Shown: in pieces, positions 1 through 6,625 of the stretch | Position numbering within the stretch: position 1 is the stretch's first letter | Layout of the letters: every line of letters begins with the position of its first letter | Source: Lachnospiraceae bacterium | GTDB taxonomy: Bacteria > Bacillota > Clostridia > Lachnospirales > Lachnospiraceae | Direction of reading: 5' to 3' | DNA length: 41,503 nucleotides | Assembly: GCA_021199235.1 (NCBI GenBank) | Contig: JAJQIL010000054.1 | Location: 1 to 41,503, forward strand | The notes under the pieces: model-generated | Databases searched by the model: none | Seen by the model: the letters and a program-made list of their open reading frames with translations, nothing else | What the model was told of the DNA's origin: nothing | Translations under genes and position numbers: made by a program

Positions 1-183
1 CTTATAGGGCGGGGACCGCCCGAATTTACGCCTGTGGAGATAGTAGGTTACGAGGTTGATGAAGCAGGAAGCCAATTGGCTTCAGACAATGGGCAGTTCA
101 CACAGCCAAAGAAGTGTTTTACGATGATAACGCAATCTTGTTTGATGATCCGGAACATTCTGCAAATGAAGAACGGTTTCTGA
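1..183 (+). pseudogene. 3' fragment of an unidentified reading frame running into brnT
   Basis: Frame 1 is open from the window edge to TGA at 181-183. Its first part, up to about position 104, reads like protein (residues PPEFTPVEIVGYEVDEAG and so on). The rest overlaps brnT out of frame and looks like noise. I do not recognise the family. The simplest reading is the tail of a gene joined to a truncated brnT by a deletion or insertion junction near position 100. It could equally be chance open frame, because it is cut by the window edge. Confidence 0.3.
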
Positions 184-323
184 TTATTGGAAAAGATAAA
201 AAATCGAGGACTTGTATCGTCAGCCATTGTTATCGGGAAGATGATGTGATTCGGATTATATCAGCCAGAACAGCAACTACACGAGAAAAACAGGTATACA
301 TAAGATGGGATCGGAGGGGATAA
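114..323 (+). CDS. brnT: BrnT-family toxin, N-terminally truncated
   Basis: Similar to BrnT, the RNase toxin of the type II BrnT/BrnA toxin-antitoxin system. The visible part holds the family core: FDDPEHSANEERF, a central strand, and the IRIISAR block with following basic residues (RTATTREKQVY). The only start I can use is GTG at 114, giving 69 residues against roughly 85-95 for full BrnT. The usual N-terminal strand and KHG(V/I)xFxEA segment is missing. Reading upstream in the same frame gives unrelated residues and a stop at 60-62. It is followed at once by brnA, in the usual toxin-antitoxin order. Probably a 5'-truncated, perhaps inactive toxin. Family assignment is good; functionality is doubtful. 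Confidence 0.7.
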   Translation: MFYDDNAILFDDPEHSANEERFLIIGKDKKSRTCIVSHCYREDDVIRIISARTATTREKQVYIRWDRRG

Positions 324-325
324 GA

Positions 326-541
326 ATGAGAGATGAATATGATATCGAAAAATTAAACCCACGGAAGAATCCGTACTCCAACAGATTAAAAAAGCAAATC
401 ACTATAAACATTGATAGCAGTACAATAGAATATTTTAAAGGTCAGTCGGAATCCTCCGGTATTCCTTACCAGACATTGATTAATCTGTACCTGACAGATT
501 GCGCTTCAAAAGGACGGAAGCTGAAGCTTTCATGGGAGTGA
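326..541 (+). CDS. brnA: BrnA-family antitoxin
   Basis: BrnA is the DNA-binding antitoxin that neutralises BrnT and represses the brnTA promoter. The 71-residue product has the typical layout: an N-terminal NPY-x-x-x-LKKQITI strand, a ribbon-helix-helix-like middle (IDSSTIEYFKGQ, SSGIPYQTLINLYL) and the family tail RKLKLSWE. Start ATG 326 is chosen because GGAGGGG lies 6 nt upstream and brnT ends at 323; an in-frame ATG at 305 would lie inside brnT. The gene ends at 541, inside or just 2 nt before the start of rarA, so the two are probably translationally coupled. Unlike brnT, it appears intact. Confidence 0.85.
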   Translation: MRDEYDIEKLNPRKNPYSNRLKKQITINIDSSTIEYFKGQSESSGIPYQTLINLYLTDCASKGRKLKLSWE

Positions 542-543
542 AC

Positions 544-1857
544 ATGGACTTATTTGAGTACGCAAGATCAAAAACAATGCAGGAGGAAGCTCCTCTGGCG
601 TCGCGGATCCGTCCGCGGACGCTGGACGAGGTCGTCGGGCAGCAGCATATTATCGGAAAGGATAAGATGCTCTACCGTGCGATACAGGCGGACAAGCTAA
701 GCTCGCTGATCTTTTACGGGCCTCCGGGGACAGGAAAGACGACGCTTGCAAAGGTGATCGCGAACACCACGCAGGCGGAGTTTACACAGATCAACGCGAC
801 TGTGGCCGGGAAAAAAGACATGGAAGAGGTCGTGAAGACAGCGAAAGAACATCTCGGTATGTATGGGAAACGGACGATTCTGTTCGTGGATGAAATTCAC
901 CGCTTCAACAAGGGACAGCAGGACTATCTGCTTCCGTTTGTGGAGGATGGGACGCTGATCCTCATCGGGGCGACGACTGAGAATCCGTATTTCGAGGTGA
1001 ACGGCGCTCTGCTTTCCCGTTCGGTGATCTTTGAACTGAAGCCGCTTGAGAAAGAGGACATACGCACACTGATCCGCCGGGCGGTCTATGATGTGGAACG
1101 CGGTATGGGAGCTTATAACGCCGTGATCGAGGAAGACGCGGAGGAATTTCTTGCAGATATGGCGGATGGCGACGCCAGACGCGCCCTGAACGCGGTGGAA
1201 CTGGGGGTGCTGACGACGGCTCCCGGCACAGATGGGAAAATCCATTTGACACTGGAAGTCGCATCAGAGTGCATCCAGAAGCGGGTCATCCGTTATGATA
1301 AGGATGGGGACAGCCATTATGATGTGATTTCTGCATTTATTAAAAGCATGCGGGGCTCTGATCCGGATGCGGCTGTGTATTATCTGGCGCGGATGCTGTA
1401 CGCGGGAGAGAGCGTCACTTTTATCGCGCGCCGGATCATGATCTGCGCGTCGGAGGACGTCGGGAATGCGGATCCGCAGGCGCTGCAGGTGGCAGTCGCC
1501 GCCTCGCAGGCAGTCGAGCGGGTCGGGATGCCGGAAGCACAGCTGATTCTTGCGCAGGCCGCACTGTATGTTGCCTGTGCGCCCAAGAGCAACTCTGTGA
1601 CAAATGCGATTTTTGGGGCGATGGAAGCTGTAAAAGAGACGCCTGCCGCGGTGCCGCCTCATTTGCAGGATGCGCATTATAAAGGGGCGGCGAAGCTCGG
1701 ACACGGCGTCGGCTATGAGTACGCGCACGATTGTCCGAAGCATTTCTCCCGGCAGCAATATCTGCCGGACGCGGTGAAGGATCGGACATTCTATGAACCT
1801 TCTGAAAACGGTTATGAGCAGACGATCGAAAAATATCTGAAATGGATTCATGAGTAA
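544..1857 (+). CDS. rarA: Replication-associated recombination protein A (RarA/MgsA AAA+ ATPase)
   Basis: RarA is a homotetrameric clamp-loader-like AAA+ ATPase that acts at stalled replication forks and single-stranded gaps. The 437-residue product has family length. Visible are Walker A GPPGTGKT (about 59-66), Walker B with D116/E117 followed by IHRFNK, the sensor motif GATTENP, and the C-terminal MgsA domain with SMRGSDPDAAVYYLARM and the ending HLQDAHYKGAAKLGHG. ATG 544 follows GGGAG by 5 nt; ATG 532 (MGVN extension) is an alternative that would overlap the end of brnA. No promoter was seen between brnA and rarA, so rarA may be read from the upstream unit. A terminator follows at 1863-1895. 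Confidence 0.95.
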   Translation: MDLFEYARSKTMQEEAPLASRIRPRTLDEVVGQQHIIGKDKMLYRAIQADKLSSLIFYGPPGTGKTTLAKVIANTTQAEFTQINATVAGKKDMEEVVKTAKEHLGMYGKRTILFVDEIHRFNKGQQDYLLPFVEDGTLILIGATTENPYFEVNGALLSRSVIFELKPLEKEDIRTLIRRAVYDVERGMGAYNAVIEEDAEEFLADMADGDARRALNAVELGVLTTAPGTDGKIHLTLEVASECIQKRVIRYDKDGDSHYDVISAFIKSMRGSDPDAAVYYLARMLYAGESVTFIARRIMICASEDVGNADPQALQVAVAASQAVERVGMPEAQLILAQAALYVACAPKSNSVTNAIFGAMEAVKETPAAVPPHLQDAHYKGAAKLGHGVGYEYAHDCPKHFSRQQYLPDAVKDRTFYEPSENGYEQTIEKYLKWIHE

Positions 1858-1862
1858 AGAAA

Positions 1863-1900
1863 AAGCCGGGGAATGCGGTTGCATATCTCCGGCTTAAATT
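1863..1900 (+). terminator. Rho-independent terminator after rarA
   Basis: Stem AAGCCGGGGA (1863-1872) pairs with TCTCCGGCTT (1886-1895), 9 of 10 positions, with a 13-nt loop. It is followed by AAATTTATTTT and starts a few bases after the rarA stop codon. Confidence 0.8.
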
Positions 1901-1976
1901 TATTTTGAGAGCGTTAGCGGGATTTAGAATGCGCGGCTCTCCATGATATGTCCTGCATCGGTTTTTGATGCTACGT

Positions 1977-2017
1977 GTCATAAGGAATCCTCCGACTTCG
2001 TCGGCTATCCTTATGAC
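1977..2017. repeat. Short copy of the GTCATAAGG/CCTTATGAC palindromic element
   Basis: The 41-nt element begins GTCATAAGGA and ends TCCTTATGAC, a perfect 10-bp terminal inverted repeat, with an inner hairpin CCGAC-TTCG-TCGG. One arm is almost identical to the right end of a longer element at 24061-24151 (CGGAGGATTCCTTATGAC shared). It lies between the convergent rarA and UPF0016 genes. It resembles a REP or miniature inverted-repeat element; this copy looks like an internal-deletion form of the longer one. Confidence 0.6.
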
Positions 2018-2035
2018 GTGGGATGTAGGCCGCGC

Positions 2036-2054
2036 CATCGCGCTTCAGCGCGAT
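2036..2054 (-). terminator. Hairpin at the end of the UPF0016 gene
   Basis: ATCGCGC and GCGCGAT form a perfect stem around a 4-nt loop; the loop and stem contain the stop codon of the minus-strand gene. The forward side continues TTTTAAAT, so it may also serve as a backup terminator for rarA transcription. Confidence 0.4.
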
Positions 2055-2719
2055 TTTAAATGCGCGGCTCTCCATGTACAGACGCAGATCAGTGCAAACA
2101 TCGCTGCCGTACAGACTGCGATGATCCAGGGCGTGGCTCCTGTGGTCAGCAGGGCGGCTCCGTCTTTCATGGTCGTAAAGCCAAAGAACGCAAAGATCAC
2201 GAAAGCCAGCTTATCCAGAAATCCGGCGGGCATTTTGCTCTCAATCAGATGCCCGATCAGCATGCCGATCAGATCCGCCGCAAACAGGCCGATGGAGCAG
2301 GCCAGCCAGATGAGGATGGCGTGCTGCGCACCCTCATTTGCAGCGAATGTAATGGCAGTCAGCTGTGTTTTGTCCCCGAGCTCTGCGATGAAAAAGGTAC
2401 CGAAGACCGTCAGGATCGGGAACTTCGAATCCTTGACGTTTTCCTTTTCTTCCCCTTCCTCCACTTTGCGCAGCGTCGTCCAGGCGAAGTAAAAGAACGC
2501 CAGAGCTGCCACGAGCTTGATCAGCCAGGTGGGGATAAAACGGGAGAGCAGAGCGCCAAGACAGACAGCGATCGCGTTCAGTGCCAGAATGGAAGCGCCG
2601 GAGCCGATGATGATATCCCGAAGCTTATATCGGGAAGTCATGGCGATCATCAGAAGCTGTGTCTTGTCACCCATCTCGGCGATGAACATGGTGATGAGAA
2701 TCTGGAAAAACAGTAACAT
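2045..2719 (-). CDS. UPF0016 (TMEM165/GDT1-type) manganese exporter-like membrane protein
   Basis: Member of the UPF0016 cation exporter family; characterised bacterial members (MneA, Mnx) export Mn2+. The 224-residue product has the two diagnostic ExGDKT motifs, E15-T20 (EMGDKTQ) and E113-T118 (ELGDKTQ), each at the end of a membrane helix, in the family's duplicated six-helix layout. A charged loop (RKVEEGEEKENVKDSK) separates the repeats. ATG 2719 is chosen because AGGAGG stands just upstream and the protein starts at once with a hydrophobic helix; a longer open frame to 2839 would run through the leader hairpins. The leader carries a candidate yybP-ykoY Mn riboswitch and a terminator, which fits Mn export well. 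Confidence 0.9.
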   Translation of the reverse strand: MLLFFQILITMFIAEMGDKTQLLMIAMTSRYKLRDIIIGSGASILALNAIAVCLGALLSRFIPTWLIKLVAALAFFYFAWTTLRKVEEGEEKENVKDSKFPILTVFGTFFIAELGDKTQLTAITFAANEGAQHAILIWLACSIGLFAADLIGMLIGHLIESKMPAGFLDKLAFVIFAFFGFTTMKDGAALLTTGATPWIIAVCTAAMFALICVCTWRAAHLKSR

Positions 2720-2773
2720 TAGAAACCTCCTTTGCGTTGCGCTGTCAAAAAAGGACAGCAAATTGTTTCGCTG

Positions 2774-2826
2774 CCCATAAAAATAACCCATGTATGGCAG
2801 CACAAAAGTACCATACATGAGTCTCG
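2774..2826 (-). terminator. Leader terminator (riboswitch expression platform) before the UPF0016 gene
   Basis: On the minus strand CATGTATGG pairs perfectly with CCATACATG around a 13-nt loop. The stem is extended by AATAAC and GTTATT and followed by a T-rich run. The nearby CGAGACT on the 5' side is complementary to AGTCTCG at the 3' edge of the upstream aptamer-like sequence, which offers an alternative pairing. This is the layout of a transcription-attenuating expression platform. Confidence 0.65.
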
Positions 2827-2867
2827 TTATTTCATACAAGCCAGATTCACACAGAAAAGCCTTTCAT

Positions 2868-2975
2868 CGGGACATCTTTTGCCTGCCCGAGACTTGCCTC
2901 ATGCGGAATCAGTATGTTGACTTGCAACACCCGGATAGAAAAAGCGGTGCCAACTACTCCCTCATGCAATGTCGT
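2868..2975 (-). promoter_or_regulatory. Candidate yybP-ykoY (Mn2+) riboswitch aptamer
   Basis: Read on the minus strand, the segment contains GAGGGAGTAG followed by a GC-rich stem, then GTCAACATACTGATTCCG and GGCAAGTCTCGGGCAGG. GGGAGTAG and the GGCAAG block resemble conserved parts of the yybP-ykoY family. These riboswitches sense Mn2+ and are found in front of Mn exporters, including UPF0016 genes, exactly the gene that follows here. Boundaries are approximate. Identification is from motif memory plus context, with no covariance-model score. Confidence 0.65.
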
Positions 2976-3075
2976 GTATCTGCGGAGCAGATGCTCGACG
3001 CAGGCCGCGCCTCATGCGACAGCATGACTTTATATGGCGTGGCTTCAAATGTCGTGTATCTGCGAAGCAGATGTG
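2966..3075. repeat. Direct repeat pair in the UPF0016 leader region
   Basis: AATGTCGTGTATCTGCGGAG at about 2968 and AATGTCGTGTATCTGCGAAG at about 3048 are near-identical and extend to AGCAGATG in both. CTCATGC also recurs around 2898, 2961 and 3011. The 5' flank of the putative aptamer therefore seems to have been partly duplicated. No coding sequence is apparent here. Confidence 0.6.
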
Positions 3076-3152
3076 CGATATCTGCCTTAAGATAGCACAG
3101 TTTTTATGAGAGGGCAACCCCTAAAATACGAAAACAGGAGGTTTGGTCATTC

Positions 3153-3181
3153 GTAACTGTTTTCAGTATCGTCACAGTTAC
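3153..3181 (-). repeat. 27-nt hairpin family, copy 1 (minus orientation, 29 nt)
   Basis: Read on the minus strand: arms GTAACTGT and ACAGTTAC, perfect 8-bp stem, loop GACGATACTGAAA. This is the only copy with a loop longer than 11 nt and the only one in minus orientation. It stands between ybaK and the UPF0016 gene, both on the minus strand. Confidence 0.75.
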
Positions 3182-3206
3182 AAGATACTGTCCTGAATCG
3201 TTAGGT

Positions 3207-3701
3207 TCATTCACTATGGCTTCGTGTCAGCGGGCAGAAAACAGCCTGACAGGCCTTTTCATAATCACGCGGCGCGAGCGTCAGCTGCAAGCCGATCTTT
3301 CCGCCGCTGACGGCGATTTTTTCATAACGCAGTGCGGATTCATCCATAAAGACCGGATAGTTCTTTTTCATGCCGATTGCGGTGCAGCCGCCCCGTATGT
3401 AACCTGTGACGCCCTGAATATCCTTTACGTGAATCATGGAAAGCGATTTGCATCCGGCGGCTTTTGCAGCTTTCTTCAGATCCAGTTCCTCATCAATCGG
3501 GAGTGCAAACACATAGTATGCGCGCTCCGGGCTTACCGTGACGAGTGTCTTGAAAACAATCTCGTGGGGCAGTCCAAGCAGATCCGCCGCGTGTTGTCCG
3601 TCGATAAACTCATCACACTCATAGGCCTGGAAGGTGTATGGAATCTTCATGCGGTCAAGAATCCGCATGGCATTGGTCTTGAGGTCTTTTTGCTTTGCCA
3701 T
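3207..3701 (-). CDS. ybaK: Cys-tRNA(Pro) deacylase, YbaK/EbsC family
   Basis: YbaK-type trans-editing proteins hydrolyse Cys-tRNA(Pro) formed by mischarging by prolyl-tRNA synthetase. The 164-residue product has family length. It shows the conserved active-site lysine context EIVFKTLV (K51), the segment KAAKAAGCKSLSMI, and GYIRGGCTAIGMKK, which matches the family GY-x-x-GG motif. ATG 3701 is preferred over an in-frame ATG at 3716, because AAAGGG sits 6 nt upstream of 3701 and nothing suitable precedes 3716. A clear minus-strand promoter lies at 3801-3829, giving a leader of about 90 nt. It is transcribed divergently from the arg operon. Confidence 0.93.
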   Translation of the reverse strand: MAKQKDLKTNAMRILDRMKIPYTFQAYECDEFIDGQHAADLLGLPHEIVFKTLVTVSPERAYYVFALPIDEELDLKKAAKAAGCKSLSMIHVKDIQGVTGYIRGGCTAIGMKKNYPVFMDESALRYEKIAVSGGKIGLQLTLAPRDYEKACQAVFCPLTRSHSE

Positions 3702-3800
3702 TGTGAGCCCTTTCATTTATGACACGAAAATGCGCTAATGCGCCTTCTTTTTTTATTCTCTTCGCTGAGCCAGGTTTTCTCTACAGCTTCCGCTAAAACA

Positions 3801-3829
3801 AGTATAATTTCATGAAAGTAATTTGTCAA
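3801..3829 (-). promoter_or_regulatory. Sigma-A-type promoter for ybaK
   Basis: On the minus strand a consensus -35 TTGACA (3824-3829) is followed after 17 bp by TATACT (3801-3806). It points to ybaK, about 100 nt away. Confidence 0.8.
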
Positions 3830-3844
3830 ATATGAAAAAAAGAC

Positions 3845-3873
3845 TTGCATAATATACATTACATGTGTATAAT
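3845..3873 (+). promoter_or_regulatory. argCJBD promoter
   Basis: A perfect -10 TATAAT (3868-3873) with a weak -35 TTGCAT 17 bp upstream (3845-3850). Both hexamers lie inside the ARG boxes, so a bound repressor would block polymerase. Predicted start is near 3880, giving a leader of about 130 nt that includes a hairpin TCAGCGA/TCGCTGA (3954-3987). Confidence 0.7.
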
Positions 3874-3879
3874 TATGCA
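3846..3879. promoter_or_regulatory. Tandem ARG boxes (ArgR/AhrC operator)
   Basis: Two imperfect palindromes, TGCATAATATACAT (3846-3859) and TGTATAATTATGCA (3866-3879), start exactly 20 bp apart, about two helical turns. They match the AT-rich palindromic ARG-box pattern bound by ArgR/AhrC hexamers. They cover the -35 and -10 of the operon that starts with argC, which points to arginine-dependent repression. The regulator gene itself is not in this window. Confidence 0.75.
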
Positions 3880-4009
3880 ATCGCGAAAATGCTTTACAGA
3901 AAAGAGACATGGTAGTATGATGTACCTGCTGTTTTTTAGACGTCAGATCGCGTCAGCGATGCAAAAAATGCGTTGTGTTTCGCTGATGATATAGAATGGA
4001 GATTTTATT

Positions 4010-5050
4010 ATGATAAAAGTGGGAATTATCGGAGCGACCGGCTATGCGGGAGGCGAGCTGGTGCGGCTGCTTCTCGGACATAAGGATGCAGAGATCGTAT
4101 GGTATGGGTCGAGAAGCTACGTGGATCAGAAATATGCATCGATTTATCAGAATATGTTTCAGCTTGTGGATGCAAACTGCATGGATGACAATATGGAGGC
4201 GCTGGCGGATCAGGCGGATGTGATTTTCACGGCAACGCCGCAGGGACTGTGCGCGTCTCTGGTAAATGAAGGGATTCTCTCGAGGACGAAGGTGATCGAC
4301 TTAAGCGCTGACTTCCGTCTGAAGGATGTGAAGGTTTACGAAGACTGGTATAAGCTGAAGCACGCGGCACCGCAGTTTCTGGACGAGGCGGTGTACGGCC
4401 TGTGCGAGATCAATCGGGACAGCATCAAAGGAGCACGGCTGATCGCCAATCCGGGCTGCTATCCGACCTGCAGCACCCTTTCGATTTATCCGTTGGTAAA
4501 GGAAGGCCTGATCGATCCGGCGACAATTATTATTGACGCCAAGTCCGGTACCTCCGGCGCGGGTCGAGGCGCAAAGACGGACAATCTGTACTGTGAGGTC
4601 AATGAGAATATCAAGGCGTACGGTGTGGCGAGTCACCGGCATACGCCGGAGATCGAGGAGCAGCTGAGTTATGCGGCCGGGAAACCGGTTGTGCTGAATT
4701 TCACTCCGCATCTGGTGCCGATGAACCGTGGTATTCTGATCACCGCTTATGCATCTCTGACAAAAAAGGTGTCCTATGAGGATGTAAAAGCGATCTATGA
4801 TCAATATTATGAAGATGAATATTTTGTCCGCGTCCTCGATAAGGATATCTGCCCGCAGACCAGATGGGTGGAAGGCAGTAATTTTGTAGATGTGAACTTT
4901 AAGATCGACCCGCGCACAAACCGCGTGATCATGATGGGCGCGATGGACAACCTGGTCAAGGGTGCGGCCGGACAGGCGGTGCAGAACATGAACCTGCTGT
5001 TCGGGGAGGACGAAGCGGAAGGACTGCGGATGGCACCGATATTCCCGTAA
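4010..5050 (+). CDS. argC: N-acetyl-gamma-glutamyl-phosphate reductase
   Basis: Catalyses the NADPH-dependent reduction of N-acetylglutamyl-5-phosphate to the semialdehyde, the third step of arginine synthesis. The 346 residues match the family. Visible are the N-terminal nucleotide-binding motif GATGYAGGELVRLL, the catalytic cysteine C150 in NPGCYPT, the conserved DLSADFRL segment, the SHRHTPEIE histidine region and the end segment KGAAGQAVQNMNLL. GGAG lies 8 nt before ATG 4010. It is the first gene of argC-argJ-argB-argD under the ARG-box promoter. Its 3' end is duplicated just downstream (5064-5103). Confidence 0.97.
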   Translation: MIKVGIIGATGYAGGELVRLLLGHKDAEIVWYGSRSYVDQKYASIYQNMFQLVDANCMDDNMEALADQADVIFTATPQGLCASLVNEGILSRTKVIDLSADFRLKDVKVYEDWYKLKHAAPQFLDEAVYGLCEINRDSIKGARLIANPGCYPTCSTLSIYPLVKEGLIDPATIIIDAKSGTSGAGRGAKTDNLYCEVNENIKAYGVASHRHTPEIEEQLSYAAGKPVVLNFTPHLVPMNRGILITAYASLTKKVSYEDVKAIYDQYYEDEYFVRVLDKDICPQTRWVEGSNFVDVNFKIDPRTNRVIMMGAMDNLVKGAAGQAVQNMNLLFGEDEAEGLRMAPIFP

Positions 5051-5103
5051 AGAAAATCGGGTTGGAAGTCTGCAGATGGCGTTGATGTTTCCGTAAGAAA
5101 ATC
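5018..5103 (+). repeat. Degenerate tandem duplication of the argC 3' end
   Basis: The last codons and stop of argC (5018-5060: residues GLRMAPIFP, stop, then GAAAATCGG) are repeated at 5064-5103 as LQMALMFP, stop, then GAAAATCGG. The repeat lies directly behind the gene, and the copies differ at scattered positions. The duplicate sits wholly in the argC-argJ spacer and encodes nothing on its own. Confidence 0.7.
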
Positions 5104-5225
5104 GGAAACAGGATGATTATTGTACGGAGCGGTTCATCTGGTGCGCAGATGGAATGGTTATAATAATGAAAGAATCGGATGGTTCATATAACGAAAAAAG
5201 CAGTGAGAAGGAGTCAGAACTGGTT

Positions 5226-6473
5226 ATGAAAAAAATTGAGGGCGGCGTGACCGCCGCAAAAGGATTTCAGGCGACCGGCGTTGCGGCCGGGATTAAGAAA
5301 AGCAAAAAGGATATGGCCATGATTTACAGTGAAGCGGCCTGCCGCGTGGCGGGAACCTTTACGACAAATCTGGTCAAAGCAGCGCCGGTGAAGTGGGATC
5401 AGGAAATTGTTAAAAGCTGTAATGATGCAGAAAACGCTGCGCGTTTCGCTGGCGTTCATGCAGTGGTTGTGAACAGCGGCGTGGCGAATGCCTGCACCGG
5501 AGCGGAGGGCTACGGCTACTGCCGTGATACGGCTTCGAAAACGGCAGAGCTGTTCGGAATTCAGGAAAATCAGGTGCTGGTCGCGTCGACCGGCGTGATC
5601 GGGAAGCAGATTCCAATCGATAAGATCTGTACGGGAATTGAGATGATGAAGCCACAGCTGTCAGACACGAAAGAGGGCGGCACGCTGGCGGCGGAAGCTA
5701 TCATGACCACGGATACCGTGGTGAAAGAGGTGGCCGTGGAAGTAGAACTCGGCGGCAAGACCGTGACCATCGGCGGCATGTGCAAGGGCAGCGGCATGAT
5801 CCATCCGAATATGTGCACGATGCTGAGCTTCATCACCACGGATGCGAATATTTCGCAGGAGCTTTTGCAGAATGCCTTAAGCACGAGCGTTCCAGACACC
5901 TACAACATGGTATCCATTGACGGCGATACCTCGACCAACGACACCTGTCTGGTGCTGGCAAATGGTCTGGCGGGCAACCCGGAGATCACGGAAGAGAACG
6001 AAGACTATCAGGCATTTTATGAAGCTTTGAATGAGATCAATACCGTTCTGGCGAAAAAGATGGCCGCGGACGGCGAGGGCGCAACCGCGATGTTTGAGGT
6101 TAAAGTCGTTGGAGCTACAAGCAGGGAGCAGGCTGTGACCATCAGCAAATCAGTTGTTTCCTCCAGCCTTGTTAAGGCAATGATCTACGGACACGACGCG
6201 AACTGCGGCCGGATCCTCTGCGCGATGGGGTATTCCGGAGCGTCCTTCGACCCGGATCATGTTGACGTGTATTTCGAGAGCGCGGCAGGGAAAATCAAGA
6301 TTATTGAGGACGGCGTGCCGACCGGCTACAGCGAGGAAGAAGCGACCCGCATTCTCTCTGAGAGCGCCGTTACCGCCATCGCAGACATCAAGATGGGCGA
6401 GGAGACCGCCACCGCGTGGGGCTGCGACCTGACCCATGATTACATTAAAATTAATGCGGATTATCGGAGTTAA
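5226..6473 (+). CDS. argJ: Bifunctional ornithine acetyltransferase / N-acetylglutamate synthase
   Basis: ArgJ transfers the acetyl group from N-acetylornithine to glutamate, recycling acetate in arginine synthesis; some members also make N-acetylglutamate from acetyl-CoA. The precursor cleaves itself before a conserved Thr: here KGSGMIHPNM-C-TML puts the nucleophile at T198. That gives an alpha chain of 197 and a beta chain of 218 residues (415 in total, family length). Other conserved blocks are NSGVANACTG, ASTGVIG and GHDANCGRI. ATG 5226 starts the typical KKIEGGVTAAKGF sequence with AAGGAG 12 nt upstream; in-frame ATGs at 5154 and 5166 would add an atypical hydrophilic extension. Second gene of the arg operon. 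Confidence 0.95.
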   Translation: MKKIEGGVTAAKGFQATGVAAGIKKSKKDMAMIYSEAACRVAGTFTTNLVKAAPVKWDQEIVKSCNDAENAARFAGVHAVVVNSGVANACTGAEGYGYCRDTASKTAELFGIQENQVLVASTGVIGKQIPIDKICTGIEMMKPQLSDTKEGGTLAAEAIMTTDTVVKEVAVEVELGGKTVTIGGMCKGSGMIHPNMCTMLSFITTDANISQELLQNALSTSVPDTYNMVSIDGDTSTNDTCLVLANGLAGNPEITEENEDYQAFYEALNEINTVLAKKMAADGEGATAMFEVKVVGATSREQAVTISKSVVSSSLVKAMIYGHDANCGRILCAMGYSGASFDPDHVDVYFESAAGKIKIIEDGVPTGYSEEEATRILSESAVTAIADIKMGEETATAWGCDLTHDYIKINADYRS

Positions 6474-6494
6474 GACTGACCAACCGAGCATAGA

Positions 6495-6531
6495 TTTCCC
6501 TGTTTCGCCATTGTTTGAGCGAAGCGGGGAA
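6495..6531 (+). other. Hairpin in the argJ-argB spacer
   Basis: TTCCCTGTTTCGC and GCGAAGCGGGGAA can pair over 13 positions with G-U pairs, around a 10-nt loop. There is no U-run behind it, so it is more likely an mRNA processing or stability element than a terminator. Confidence 0.45.
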
Positions 6532-6625
6532 TCATAAGCGGCGCGGAGAAACGAAAAAATCAACGTGGCTGCGTCGGAAATCAGTTGGCCGATTTTTTGA
6601 AGAAGCAAAGGAGACTTTTCAGATC

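Noticed and set aside
3713-3910. 65-codon minus-strand open frame upstream of ybaK
   Set aside because: It runs through the ybaK promoter and the ARG boxes and has no Shine-Dalgarno site.
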